Positions 19,476 to 32,290 of a stretch of 64,000 bases of DNA are shown piece by piece; positions within the stretch are counted from its first letter, which is position 1, and every line of letters begins with the position of its first letter. Both the position numbers and the translations under genes were made by a program. Source of the stretch: Zizania palustris. Its lineage: Eukaryota > Streptophyta > Magnoliopsida > Poales > Poaceae. Location of the stretch: assembly GCA_019279435.1 (NCBI GenBank), contig JAAALK010000080.1, forward strand, positions 87,270,328 through 87,334,327. Reading direction: 5' to 3'. The notes under the pieces were generated by a model, which saw only the letters and a list, made by a program, of their open reading frames with translations, was not told the DNA's origin and searched no databases.

Positions 19476-22221
19476 ATGATGTCTTCTGGTAAAGTCTCAT
19501 CCCTAGAAGCTTTTGGCTACACCTATTGGAAGACTCGCATGCGAGCATACCTTATGAGCCAGAGCTCAGACATATGGGAGATTTGTGTTCATCCTAACTT
19601 CACCATAAGGACTATTGCTGCAGATATTGCTGCTGATGTAATTACCCAACATCAAAATAATAGTAAGGCGGTGAATATTTTATTTTCTGGTCTAGGTCCT
19701 AGTGAGTTTGAGCGTGTTAGCCATCTCACCACTGCTCGAGAGATCTGGGCTACCCTCTAGGCACACCATGAGGGGACAGCTCAGGTCAAGGCTAGACTAT
19801 ATCAGACCTACCAGCGTGAGTATGAAAATTTCTCACAGAAGCTGGGTGAAACTGTTGAGGCTTTGTTTGGTCGCTTTCAATCGATCATTAATAAGCTACG
19901 CATTAACAAGGCCGATGGTGATCAGCTGGTCTCAGATCATGAATAGGCGCTTAAGGTACTTCATACTTTAGACCCTAAGATCTGGGAGATCAATGTCTCT
20001 TCTATTATTGAGAGCACATCTTATGATACTTTGACCATCGCAGAGCTTTTTAGTAAGCTCAAGGCCTTAAAGGTCGATATCCAGTTGAGATCAAATCTCA
20101 CTGGTTCTGGATCAAAGACTCTGGCGCTTGTGACACCATCTGCTGATCCTAATGCCATGAGTTGTACTGCGTTTTCCTTGATGTCTATTTCCGACGAACA
20201 ACTTGATACTCTAGGAGATGATGATCTGGCTTGTTTAACAACCGGGTGCGACGTGTCTATGATAAGCGAATGTTTAAGAGACACGGCACAAAATCCGGAT
20301 GCTTTGAGTGTGGTGATTCAGGTCATTTCATTGCCGACTGCCCCAAGCGGAAGAATTACAAGAAGGGATCCAGCGGAAACTCCTACGACTCCGACAAGTA
20401 CGACAACTCTACAAAGGGCAAGCCCAAGACAAGATTCTTTCGAAAGGCTCTGAAGGATTACAGGCGTGAGAACAAGAAGCGAGACAAGACCTTCTTCGCC
20501 GAGATTGAGAAAAGATACTCTAAGAGATCCTCGTCTTCCTCATCGTCTTCAAGTTCAAGTGATGAAGAGATCATGATAAGGAAGGGGAAGGACAGGGACA
20601 ATCTGGCCGTCCTCTGTTTCATGGGCTTCGGGGACAAGCCGAAGAGTCACTCACGTCACAGCCGAAGACCCCACAAGAGCTTCTGCTCAATGGCTCTTGG
20701 GGAGAAAAAAGAGAAGGACTCCTCCAACGACTCCGATGATGACGACGATGAGAAGACATCTTCCTATGAACAAGAAGTTGTTAATTTACTAGAACAGAAT
20801 AGTCAGGAGTTGAAGTATCGGGAGAAACTGCTTAGAGGGGCTAAGAAGAGGATAGATGAGCTTGAGAGTGAGCTTGCCACAGCAAATGGCAAGATTGAGA
20901 GTCTGTTTTCTTCCCCTTGCTTGGGTGATAGTGGTGAGTGCCCTAACTATGAGGTGCTGTTGTGTGACCTGACGACTCTTAAGTCCAGGAACATAGAGAG
21001 AGTAGATGAGAGAGACGCATTGTCCACTGAGTTTGAGAGCGCTCAGCAGGAGCTAAAAGGTGCTCATGCCACTGTCGTCGCACCTTGTGTAGACTGCCCA
21101 TCCCAGTTAGCAAGTATAGCCGAGCTGAGAGCCAAGAGTGATGTGCAGTTGTGCGAGTTAGCTGGAGTGAGAGCTGAGTTGGAGCAGACTAAGCTAGAGC
21201 TTGAGACCTTGTCAGTTGCATCCACTGTTTGTGAGAACTTCTTATCCATTAGAATGGAGTTGATCAAGCTAAAAGCTGAGAAGTCTGTCGATGTTGATAA
21301 AGAGTGTGAGATCTGCTTGTCTCAGGTGGAGGTGTTAGCTTCTTTTAGAGAGGAGCTAGTTGATGCTCAGAATGAGAACATTTACCTCCGTTCAATCCTG
21401 AGTTGGATCAGTGCTAAAGAGCCACAACTCGGCATGATGATCTAGCAATTCAAGAGACAGAATGGGTTTGGGGTAGGTTACACATATACAAAGGCTGATT
21501 TTGAGAGTGCCATTAGCCGTGCAGTGGAGTGGAGTAAGATGACTCCCGAACAGAGATATCCCAAGACTCACTCCACTGAGTCCTTTAAGGATAGTCAGGC
21601 CAAGGATGGAGTGTTCCAAGAACAACCTAAAGCTCCACTTAAGAAGCAAATCTGGGTCCCAAAGCCTAAAACTCTCCACACTTCTCTTGATTCTTTACCT
21701 GGACCCTCTCACACCAAAGATGATACACCAAACACCACCAAGCCTAAGAATTCCAAGCCTCAACCACATACCAAGAAGCCTACCTATCACTTTGAGTTTT
21801 GTCAGAGAGACGGGCATCTTGAGGAGTTTTGCTTTGGAGGAAGCGGATTGAGCGTGCAAAGAGAGCTCAAGGTGGGCATGAGCAGTTGTACCAGCAGGGT
21901 GGTAGAAAGAGAGTTCCTCGACGTAGAGAGAGGCTAGAGGCCAGGCGACGTCGTGTAGGTGGTGGTACAGGAGACGGTTTTTATGATCGTGCTCCGGAGG
22001 GTGGTTTCTGTTCCGACAGAGTTTCAGATCGTTATGGATACGGTTTTGGACCTCGTCACCGTGATTTTAGGAAGAATAGAGGACCACGCTTTGAGCCTCG
22101 TTTTGGTCCAGACTCATATGAGTCGTTCAGCTTTCCTACATACGAGCAGATGGCTCGACACTGGTTTAACACCTTTGCCAAACCTAGCGTTGGACCGTTT
22201 GTTCCCACTCATGACTTTTGA
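19476..22221 (+). pseudogene. Copy A gag (nucleocapsid polyprotein), broken
   Basis: The frame starts at ATG 19476 or 19479 (MSSGKVSSLEAFGYTYWKT) and is broken by TAG at 19758 and near 19943, a one-base deletion near 20226, TAG at 21443 and a frameshift near 21835. Visible parts are the capsid-like N-terminal region, a first CCHC knuckle CFECGDSGHFIADC (intact), a basic then Ser-rich section, a long coiled coil (about 20760-21410), and a second knuckle in which the first Cys is Phe (FEFCQRDGHLEEFC). A basic Arg/Gly tail ends at TGA 22219-22221. Gag would package the element RNA in cytoplasmic particles. Confidence 0.88.
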
Positions 22222-23619
22222 TCTTATTTTGGGAGTTGTGTATCTTTTTTAGGATATTTTGAGTCAGCTTTTCATTGGTATCAGTTTTACTTTCTTTTTA
22301 TTTATTTATTGAGTCTTTCTGTGTGTGTTCATATCATGCATAATCATCAATCACATTTTGAGATTGCTTCTGATATATGATTAATCTGCTTTACTTTCTC
22401 TAGCTAGTATATGTTTTTGATTACTTGTCGATGATCATGTTCTCGTTCAGTTCACAATATATATCTGATATTTGTCACATGCATGGCTTTTATGCTTTAA
22501 AATTGAAAAATGATCACCATTGCTTCTGGTAACTAGCATGTGTAGGTTAATGCTTTCGCTATCTTTTACATGCCTTGTAGCTAGATCCTTACTTAGATGC
22601 AGATATGCAACTTGGACATCTATATGCTTTAAATATGAAAAATGAGCTATAAAAATGATAAAAATTCAGAAAAATGAAAAATTTATGCATTTTTTTATCA
22701 TTATCAGAAAAGATCCATGTGGGTTTGCTTTGTCGCATTGCATTGTTCTGGACTACTTACCATAGCACTTTGGTATGAACTAGAATGTTGTAATGTATGC
22801 CAAGAGCAATGTCTTAAGCTTCTGATGGTCCAGTTATGGCCGAGGCTTGACTTGGTCGGTTAGCATAAGGTTTGGCATGCAAATAAGCCCTGGCAGAAAT
22901 GAAAAATATAAAGAAAAAGTCTAAAAAATTTAAAAAGATGACAAGTTTGCTGAAGCATTTTGTTTTGGACAATGCTTATCTTGGTAGATATCAGTTAGCT
23001 TTTGCATCTCATGCTTTACTTTTCTTGTCTACTAGAAAAAGTGGTGATGCTTTTGTTTTTTGCAAAAATCGAAAAATGCGTGCTAATGACTTTCTTAAGA
23101 TATCATCTATTGCACTGATCATGTCATGTATCTTAGACAATATATCTTTCGCTATACCTGTTAGATGTTGTAATTGCAGTCAATCATATCTAAGAAGCAT
23201 GTTTTTCACACTCCACCTGCACCCCATCTGCATTCATGGCATATTTTGAGGGGGAGCTGCATTTCAGGGGGAGTTTGTGTTTATGTCTCTTTAAAGTGCA
23301 TTTAGTCTCACTTGATGAGTCCAATTGTCAACAAGGGGGAGAAATTTTGGATATATTTTTGGCTTTCTCTGGGATTTATTTCAGGGGGAGTTTATTCTTG
23401 TTGGTAATTCTGAGATTTGCAATTGTTTTTGAGGTTTTATTTTTGGTTAACCATAATGACCCGTTTTTCTTGCTTCTATTGGCTTTTGGTCATTAGGGTT
23501 AAACTTTTATTTTCTTTCTTCTATTTTCTTTTGTTTTTGTTTTTCTGTTTCCACATGTTTTGCGGGTTCTGGAGATGAGCTGAAAAGGGTGTTGACAATG
23601 CACTCATCAAGGGGGAGAT
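22222..23619 (+). other. Copy A 3' non-coding region with multiple polypurine tracts
   Basis: About 1.4 kb without an ORF lie between the pol remnant and the LTR. AGGGGGAG-type purine tracts occur near 23250, 23268, 23333 and 23382, and immediately before the LTR (CAAGGGGGAGAT, 23608-23619). Multiplied tracts of this kind are a described Sirevirus feature. No envelope-like frame is present. Confidence 0.8.
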
Positions 23620-25156
23620 TGAGAAACCATGTTGAAGAATATGGTTTTGATATTCCAGATGTGATGAGTGATTGTCAACGAAAGTCAAAGGAAGGGAGAT
23701 GTGAACACCTGTCGAGTCTGAGGCACATGTGACTCAGGTACACGGGCAGTGAGCGATGGCCGGGCAGAAGAGCCGTGGAGTCGGGCTGGCCCAATCCGGG
23801 TACATGGCTAGGAGCGGCAGATGATCCATTGGTCTGTTGACTAGGTTTGACTCAGGTACACGGGCGGCGAGCGACTGCCGGGCTGAGGAAGCTGCGGAGT
23901 CGGGTCGGCCCAATCCGGGTACCCGGTGCGAAGACGGTGGACGCTTTGTCAGTTTCGGTGTAAAACTGACAATCTATGTTTAATTCGTTTTTAGGATATT
24001 AATATTTAGTTTTTAAGTTTAGAATATTTTTATTTAAGTCACGTGATTTTTCTAAGAATATTTTAGTAATTTTCAGAATTTATTTTAGAGTCAGTTTATT
24101 TTACCCGAGAGTAAATTAGTCTTTTCATGTATTAGGATTTGCGTATAAATAGGCCCCTATCCCTTTGGGGATAGATGACTGTTTTTTAGATCAATCTACT
24201 ATAGTCCAATCGCCCTCGTTTTCCCACCGGAAAAATTTTCGCCTTCTTTTCACGAAGCTTTTCGCTGGAAAATCTTTCTCTCGGTTGCGTGGGATCTCCG
24301 GCGCGCACAGTCTTGCAGCAGTCTTCGGCGCTCCTGGTGCCAGGCCCTCCACACAGAAGCCGGTGAGATTTTGGCCAGCCTTTTGGCAAGCAGCGGCGTG
24401 CAGTTTTTTTTACGGAGGGGCCGACGGCTAGGACTAGCTCCTAGTGTTATTGCAGCGAGCACACGGCTGGGTCCGACATCCATGCGGAAGCCTGTGCTTT
24501 TCTTCACGTGAAGGCACAGCGCCTGGAGACGGCTCCTTTCCACCACGGAAAGTTTTTGGCAGCGCCAAGTCCACGATGGGATCTCACGGCGTGTATCTTC
24601 GTGCATTTGTACAACGCATGGCTCCCAAGGCATGGAAGGAAGGCACAACACTACGTGCCAGGTAAAAAGGCGTAAGCAGAAAATTTCTTTTGCGCAAGTA
24701 GCCGCACGGCAAACGACGAATGCAGGTTAATTTTTTTAAAAATCTCCTGTTTTTTAGTAGATCAGTTTTAGAGATAATTATCTGTTTTAATTAGCTTGAA
24801 ATTAAAAATTTGTAGTAAATTTTATCGGTTAAATTTTTATCTCGTATTATTTAAATATATTGTTTAATCTGTTCATGTAAAAAGAAAAGAAACATTTATC
24901 AGTCGTAGTAATTTATTTCGGTCTATTTCTGAATTAATTTTTAATGATGCATATCTTATTCATTTGATTAATAGTTTATTCCTAGACTGAAATATAATAT
25001 ATCGTGATTTTTCTATGTGTTTGCATTTACTACGGTATTTTTATTTAGATTATTTTTAATATCAGTTTAATTAGGACACTGCTCATTTTTAAGCTAGACT
25101 ACTTTATTTCGTGAGATTTGCTTTGCAAATATTATTTGTTTGGTTAAGTTCATTCT
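23620..25156 (+). repeat. Copy A right LTR, 3'-truncated
   Basis: It starts TGAGAAACCATG after a polypurine tract. TATAAATA is at 24144-24151. The sequence follows the LTR until GTTAAGTTCATT near 25154 and then switches to integrase coding sequence of copy B. The last 100 bp or so of the LTR are missing. It could equally be the 5' LTR of copy B. Confidence 0.88.
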
Positions 25157-27237
25157 TGAGCACCAGTTTTCTGCTCCTTACACTCCCCCACAGAATGGCG
25201 TTGTGGAACAAAAGAACCACATGCTGGTCGAAATGGCCAGGACGATGCTCGATGAGCGTAGGACTGCTAGGAGTTTTTGGGGTGAAGCCATGAACACGGC
25301 TTGCTATCTGGCCAACCGCATTTTTCTTATAGCTTACTTAGGTAAGACATCATAAGAGTTACGGTTTGGCAGACAACCCAGGTGAGTGACTTGCGAGCGT
25401 TTGGCTGCAAGTGCTTTGTGCTCAAGAAGGGAGGGCATTTGGACAAGTTGGGTATCGTTGCTAGGATGGAGTCTTTCTTGGTTATGATTTGCATTCTCGA
25501 GGCTTCCGTGTTTAGAACCTCGACTCCCAGCAGATTATCGAGACGTGTGAGGTTTCTTTTGATGAGTCAATGCCTTCACTCACTCCTTCTTTCGAGCTTT
25601 CTGGAGATGATGAGCTTGGAGAATCCATCTTCGAGGAAGATGATGACACTCTTGTTGTTGATGAGGGTAGGCCTTCTGCACAGCCTGCAGACCGCACATC
25701 ATATGAAACTTCGACTGAGGACGAGGGCGAACCTTTGATCACTTCTTCCACTTTGATTGAGCCCCCTCAGTTAAGTCCAGAGGTGCCAGCTACTGACTCC
25801 GGTCAGGTGACATCTGATCACCTAAGATCCCGAGCAATTCAGCGTGATCACCCGTCAGAGCTCATCATCGGTGATCTCACTTCGAGATCCTTGCGTTCTT
25901 CTATTGGCTCACTCGCTGTTTTTGTCGAGTCTACGTTTGTCTCCACTTTTGAGCCCAAAGATGTTTCTCATGCTCTTTTTGATGCAAATTGGATAAACAC
26001 CATGCAAGAAGAGCTTGAGAACTTTGTTCGCCATCGGGTTTGGACACTAGTAGAGCTACCACTTGGATGCAACCCCATAGGCACCAAGTGGGTGTTTAAG
26101 AACAAGCAAGGTGAAGATGGGGTTGTGGTGCGCAACAAAGCTCAATTAGTTGCCCAGGGTTTTTGCCAGAAAGAGGGTATTGACTTCGAGGAGACTTTCA
26201 CCCCTATTGCCCGTCTTTAGTCCATTTGCATATTTTTGACATTAGATGCTTCTAAAGGTTTTAAACTTTTTCAAATGGATGTCAAGAGTACTTTTATGAA
26301 TGAGTACATAGTGGAGGAGGTTTAAGTTAGGCAGCCCCCTAGTTTTGAGAACCCTAAGTTTCCTTGACATGTTTTCAAGTTGCAGAAAACTTTATATGGT
26401 CTGAAGCAAGTCCCTAGGGCTTGGTATGATCGTCTAAAGCAGTTTTTGTTGGGGAGTGGCTTTGTGATGGGTTATGTGGACAAGACTCTTTTCAAGCTCA
26501 GAATTGGCTCAGACTTCTCTATTGCTCAGATTTACGTGGACGACATTATTTTGGTGGTTCTACTAATGAGCTTGTGTCCAAGTTTTCTGAGCAGATGCAC
26601 AGCGAGTTTGAGATGAGCCTCATGGGTGAGCGCACGTACTTTCTTGGGCTCCAGATCAAGCAGACCAAGGACGGCATCTTCATCAACCAGAGCAAGTACA
26701 CGCGGGACATGCTGAAGAAGTTCGACTCTGGTGGAGAGCTGAGGCCTCAGATGACCCCAATGGGTACATTTGGGGGTCTGGACAAGGACGAGAGCGGCGT
26801 CAAGGTTAACGAGAGATAGTATCGAGGGATGATCGGATCGCTGCTATACTTGATGGCGCCGACACCAGAAATTCAGTTTGTCGTGGGACTGTGCGCGGGC
26901 TTCTAGTCTTCACCATGCACATCTCATCGACAGGCTATCAAGCGCATTTTCAGGTACCTTACCTATGTGCCTTATCTAGGTCTTTACTATTCAGCTTCAT
27001 CATCTCTTGAGTTATCTAGCTTTTCCGACGCTGATTTTGGTGGGTGCCAGCTGGATCGCAAGTCGACTTCGGGACTTGCCAGTTTCTCGGTTCTTCGCTT
27101 GTTTCTTAGTCTTCTCGAAAACAATATGGAGTTGCTCTTTCTACCATAGAGGCTGAGTATGTAGCTGCTGCTAGCTGTTGCTCACAGTTGGTTTGAATGA
27201 TTTCCACTTTGAGAGATTTTGGGTTGTTTTTCCCTGC
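25157..27237 (+). pseudogene. Copy B pol: integrase C-half, RT and RNase H, broken
   Basis: The sequence begins inside the integrase core (FSAPYTPPQNGVVEQKN, holding the last catalytic Glu) and continues through the integrase tail, the acidic Ser-rich linker (25570-25860), the RT (WINTMQEELENFVRHRVWT, then YGLKQVPRAWYDRLKQF) and RNase H (FSDADFGGC near 27020). Stops occur at 25351, 26218, 26323 and 26817, among others. A one-base deletion lies directly after the RT motif YVDDI near 26550. The third RNase H Asp is on the far side of the Tat insertion. It cannot encode an enzyme. Confidence 0.88.
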
Positions 27238-28524
27238 TGTAGACATGGAAACGTGCCCCGCACTTGGGACAATTCGACGATCCAAAAGTGCACGGATACT
27301 TAGGGACAAGCCTAAGCGTGACGTGGCACCGTCGTCGCGTTTCGACTACCCTTAATAGTGATAAGGGGGGTGGAGTCGCCAGGCAACCAGATTACACAAA
27401 AAACCCAATTAGCCGAAAGATATATATTAAACAGAAGAAAATCAGCAAACCAGTCGGAGCCCGTCTGGTTCGAAGTCTGGCGCAAAGGGGGCACCGAAGT
27501 GTACCTTCGGCGTCTGGTGCGAATTGTTCCGCCGAAGGGTGCTTCGGCGATCGGACTGATCCGGCCGAAGATGGACTCCGAACGAATCTGGACGCTATGA
27601 TCACCTCTGAACAACGGGGTTCGGCGTGCGATCTCCGATACAGTAAACTATGAAATAGTGACGCGAGGGCAACGCATGAGTGCAACTTCGTCCGGTGCGG
27701 AGTATGGTCGTGGCGAAGCCTGTTGCGACGAAGTATGCTGGCGAAGCCTGTTGCCGGAGCCTGCGGTGCCGCCGAAGGATGTCCTGGGGACCTCCGAAAC
27801 CGATCTCTCATCTCCGGACACCTCCGACGAAGTGGCTCCAAACGTGCGAACCTGCAACAAAGATGATTCGAAGTACCAATTTGGCCTGAGGACCAAATTT
27901 TGCTAAGTGTTGCACTAGTAGCGAAGGTAGCAATCTATTACGCAGATTAGCGGATACTTCACAGGCGAAGTAACAAGGCGATAGCAATCTATTACGTAGA
28001 TTAACGGATACTTCACAAGCGAAGTAACAAGGGTTGCCACTGTTCCGTAGTGGCCGGCGGAGGGCTTCCAGGAAAACCCACGAAGAGGTACAGGAACATA
28101 AAGGTAAAGTAAATACGATCAAATCATGGGGCTTTCGTTTGGTTTGAGTTGGGGGGGGGGTTCTCTACGCCGGCCTTGCTACTCTATTTATAGGGGCTTA
28201 ACTCCTAATCTAATCTGCTATTAATCCGGCCAAATAGAGATAAAGATTGAGCTGGGAAGGCATACAACTCTATCTCTGCTGAGGTGGGCTTCGGCCAGGC
28301 CCGTCGAGGCCTGCTCCTCGGGCCGAAGCTTCGGTAGCATGGGTGTCCGAAGGCTTCCTGGCCGAAGCCCATGGGCTAGCCAGAGCCTTTCGGAGCCCAT
28401 AGCTCAATAGACTTCGGCCCTGTAGGGATTCAGACAGACCCTGGACATGTGTACTTTCGGCCCAAATCACCAAAAATTGATATTTTGACAATCTAGCCAA
28501 TAATGCCATTTTTTGCTATCAACA
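27238..28524 (-). repeat. Tat element 3' LTR
   Basis: 1287 bp, bounded by TG...CA (plus strand TGTAGACATGG...GCTATCAACA). A TATA-like CTCTATTTATAGGGG lies near 28182. The adjacent internal sequence on the minus strand is a polypurine tract (AAAAGGCAGGGGGTATG, 28541-28525), which confirms this is the 3' LTR. Confidence 0.92.
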
Positions 28525-28609
28525 CATACCCCCTGCCTTTTAGTGAACTAGTGAACTAAAAGCACAACGAGCTGAAGACGATACCATCCGTATTGGCTTT
28601 TTGACACTT

Positions 28610-29841
28610 TTATGATGTTTGCCACACACTTGGTAAATACCCTTTCAAGTACCTACCATTCAAAGCTCTTCGAAACCACTCTCCCTGTAGAGATTCAAAC
28701 ACGTATGCGTTGCCGGGAGCGATTTCGGCTATCTTAAAAGAACCTTCCCAACTAGGTGACCATTTACCAAATTTGGGACTCTTCGACCCTAAGGGTAAAA
28801 TCATTTTCCACACCAAGTCTCCTATTTGAAACAATATTGGTTTAACCTTCTTATTGTAGGCTTTAGCTACTCTCTTCTTATCTACTTCTATGGCTTCTAA
28901 AGCCCTTAGTCTCTTATCGATCACTTCCTCCAGATTATCCTTTAGACGAGTTTCATACACATCGACCAATAAGCCATCTTGCTTTAACACCCTTAAGGAG
29001 CCAAGATCTACCTCTACATGTAGAACGGCTTCTTGTCCATATACCATTTCATATGGACTAACTTTGGTAGCACCGTGCTTTGCAATCCTACAAGCCCATA
29101 GCGCCTCGGAAAGCACCTCATGCCACCTTTTAGAGAACTCTTCGATTTTCTTCTTAATGAGCTTAATCACGGTTTTATTACTATACTCGGCCTGACCATT
29201 GGCCTGAGCATAGTAAGGTGAAGAGTTTATCATCTTAATACCATAATATTCGGCGAAGTCCCTTACTTCTCTAGAAACAAATGAACTACCTTGATCCGTA
29301 GTAAGAGTTTGGGGAATGCCAAATCTATGTATGATGTGCTTCAAAATAAAATCACATACCTCATTGTGAGTCATGTTCTTGAGAGGTACGACCTCGGTCC
29401 ACTTAGTTAAGTAATCTGTTGCCATCAACATGAACCGATGCCCTTTTGAGGAAGGAGGGTGGATCTGGCCGATGAAGTCTTGACCCCAACCTCAAAACGG
29501 CCATGGCTTGAGAATAGGATTGAGTAATGAGGCAGGAGCCAACTGAATATTGCCAACTTTTGGCATGCTTCACACCCTCTATAGTACTTCAAACAGTCTT
29601 CAGTCATAGTCAACCAATAAAACCCCGCTCTTTTGAGCATCCAACTAATTTTTTGGGCCGACTGATGAGCGCTGCAAAGCCCTTCATAGACTTCTCCTAT
29701 AGCTACCTGGGACTGCTCATGGTATAAATACTTCAATAGTACTCCATCGATGGTTCGGCGATACAATGTGTCGTCTATCAACACAAATTTCAACGCTTGT
29801 CGCTGAACCTTCCGATCAACCCTTTGGCTAGGGTCTCTCAA
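28610..29841 (-). pseudogene. Tat integrase, broken
   Basis: The upstream frame (29841-29425) holds the HHCC zinc-binding part (two His around SAHQSAQKI, then CLKYYRGCEAC) and then loses register. The second frame (29431-28610) holds the catalytic core, with Asp in ATDYLTKW, Asp in TTDQGSSF and Glu in GQAEYSNK; the last two are 35 residues apart as expected. It ends with the C-terminal domain (QIGDLVWKM, SPSWEGSFKIAEI, RRALNGRYLKGY). The frame change near 29428 and the stop at 29844-29842 break it. Integrase would insert the cDNA into the genome. Confidence 0.9.
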
Positions 29842-30143
29842 ATACTAGATGATTGGGACTCTCCAATCACCCTTATAGGATTTAGAGGGTATCGCTGGTC
29901 CACCATCTGAAAAAACTTCTAAATTACTGACTTCGGGGTGCCCCCCGAGCCATTCCAGCTGCTGTCGAAGCCTTGCCGGGGAGGCCATTCGGAGTGTGCT
30001 GGGTCGAAGCCCCTCGGAGGGTTCGGACTCCGGGGAGCCTTCTCCGTGCAGGAGGCTTCGGCCTACGGACTTCGGTGTGCCAACACCTTCAACCAGCAGG
30101 GTACTGCAGTATAGGATCCTCGGTGCGCAGTGACCTTCAGTGG

Positions 30144-32081
30144 TTAGAGGGGTTCGACCCGGAGGGTGCGCCTGCCCACCGTTACTGGCTTCGGCAGTGA
30201 GACTAAACACCGGCTTCTACAATACAAAAATTTCCCTCTCCTGACTTGGTAGCTAGATGCTTGCTGAGCCAAATCATTAGCGACTGAATTGGCTTCTCTT
30301 GACTCGTGAGATATTTTGAAATCATCAAAAGTAGCAACTATGTCTAGACACTTGTCCAAGTAACTATTCAGCAAGCCATTAAAAAATTGAGCATTCTTAG
30401 CTACTTGTTGTACTACTAATAACAAATCACCATATGCGTGAACATGTCTAGCACCTAAAGATTCTAGCAATTCAAGACCTAGCAATAAGGCTTCGTATTC
30501 GACTTGGTTATTGGTGGAAGAAAACTCTAGTCGGGCCAAAGTTTCAAAGTGCATACCATTAGGTGATATGAGAACCACTCCAATACCTTGGCCACTCTTG
30601 CAAGCCGAACCATCAACATAAAGTTTCCATGGCACTACCTCAACTAGAGCAACATTGTCACTCCAGCTAACATCCATGCGATGATCAACTATAAAGTTGG
30701 CTACAACTTGGCCTTTCATCGCTCTCAGGGGTTCGTAGGCCAAATCATACTCAATTAACGCGTAAGCCCATTTTCTGATTCTTCCACTTATAATCGGCTT
30801 CTGTAACATGTGCTTTATAACATCGGTTTGGCAAACAACAACACATGTAGTGGAGAGAAGATAGTGGCGTAACTTAGTGCACGCAAAATAAAGTGATAAA
30901 CACAATCGTTCCACAAACGCGTACCTGGTTTTGGCGTCCAGTAGGCGGTGGCTCAAGAATGTGATGATGTACTCCTTCCCTTGTACCTCCTGGGTTAGCA
31001 CGGCTCCAATCACGCTATCTTTAGCGGCGATGTATAACCGAAACGGAATCCCAGCTTTAGGTGCTCTCACCACCGGCGGTGACGACAGGCACTCCTTGAT
31101 TTTCTCAAAAGCACTTTGCTGGCTTGCCCCCCAAGTGAACTCGGCTTCGTTTTTTAGCCGGAGTATGGGGACAAAGGCATCAATCTTGCCGGACAAGTTG
31201 GATATAAAGCGACGCAAATAGTTCAACTTGCCTAGCAACTTTTGCACATCCTTTTTGCATGTCGGCGCTGCAATGTTTCTGATCTTCTCAAGTCTCTTAG
31301 GATCAATTTCTATGCCTCTCTCGTGAATCATGAAACCTAAGAACTTACCCGCCGACACGCCAAAAGCACACTTAAGCGAGTTCATTTTCAACCCATAGTG
31401 TCGCATCCAATCGAAAGCAACCTTCAAATCGGCTAAATGGTTTCCCATAGCGTCCTATTTGACTACGACATCATCGATATAAACTTCTAACATAAATCCT
31501 AACAAGTGATGAAAGATCAAATTCATAGCATGCTGATATGTGGCGCTGGCCTTTTTCAAACCAAAAGTCACGATGACCCACTCGACCAAACCGACAAAAC
31601 CAGGGCATCGAAAGGCAGTCTTGTAGACGTCCTCTTCGGCCATAAAGATTTGATTATAACAAGCGTTGCCATCAAGAAAACTTAGTACCTTGTTTCCTGA
31701 AGCATCATTGATCAGCATGTCGGCTATTGGCATTGGATACTCGTCTTTTGGAGTGGCTCTGTTCAGATCCCTGAAATCAATGCATACCCGTATCTTGCCA
31801 CTCCCTTTCTTCTCTACAGGCACAATGTTAGCAGCCCATTCCGCGTACCTGCATGGCCTAATTAATTCAGCCTTGAGTAGTCGCTCCACTTCTTCTTTAA
31901 CTCGGTCATAGACGGCTGAATTAAAGCGGCGGGGAGGCTTCTTATAAGGCCTAAATCCGGACTTGATGGGCAGCCGATGCTCCACGAGCTCGCGGCTTAG
32001 CCCTGGCATCTCTCTATATTCCCATGCGAAACAATCGACAAACGACCGAAGTAATTTTATTACTTCAGCCTTTTCATCGGG
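30144..32081 (-). pseudogene. Tat reverse transcriptase and dual RNase H, broken
   Basis: The frame 32009-31455 covers RT through VCIDFRDLNRATPKDEYPMP, FLDGNACYNQI and the catalytic YIDD (31481-31470), then hits TAG at 31457-31455. The same register continues from 31448 with the RT thumb and connection (GNHLADLKVAFDWMRHYGLKM) and a first RNase H whose usual first Asp is replaced (LYIAAKDSVIGAVLTQ). It ends with a second RNase H of archaeal type: LYVDGSACKSGQG, NQVEYEALLLGLELL, HAYGDLLLV and REANSVANDLAQQA (about residues 265-395). The tandem RNase H is a Tat hallmark. Confidence 0.92.
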
Positions 32082-32290
32082 CTACGAATGTTGGTTTACA
32101 AAAGTCGGCCTTGGGATGCTACCATCACCTATATCGACTTCCTCCAAGGGATCGGCCGACGCAAAACCTTGTCCTAATTTCTCTACTTCGCTAAAGTCCC
32201 TGATGGCCTCGGCAATACCGTCTTTACTAGACCGATATTTCTCCACACGAGACTTTAACCAATCTAGATTGTTCTTGCTAGACATGACTA

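Larger units (their letters stand above)
18325..25156 (+). mobile_element. Sirevirus-type Ty1/copia copy A (gag only)
   Basis: This element has a 5'-truncated left LTR, a decayed gag, a Sirevirus-like 3' region and a 3'-truncated right LTR. Nearly all of pol is missing: gag ends at 22221, and 10-20 bp later the sequence resumes at the very end of pol (GGGAGTTGTGTATC). The primer site is also deleted. It matches copies B, C and D throughout. Neither outer border is an intact LTR end, so no target duplication can be read. Confidence 0.88.

Noticed and set aside
27264..27906. Several 80-150-codon frames in the Tat LTRs
   Set aside because: They lie inside LTR sequence on both strands, are repeated in both LTRs with frame differences, and have no motif.
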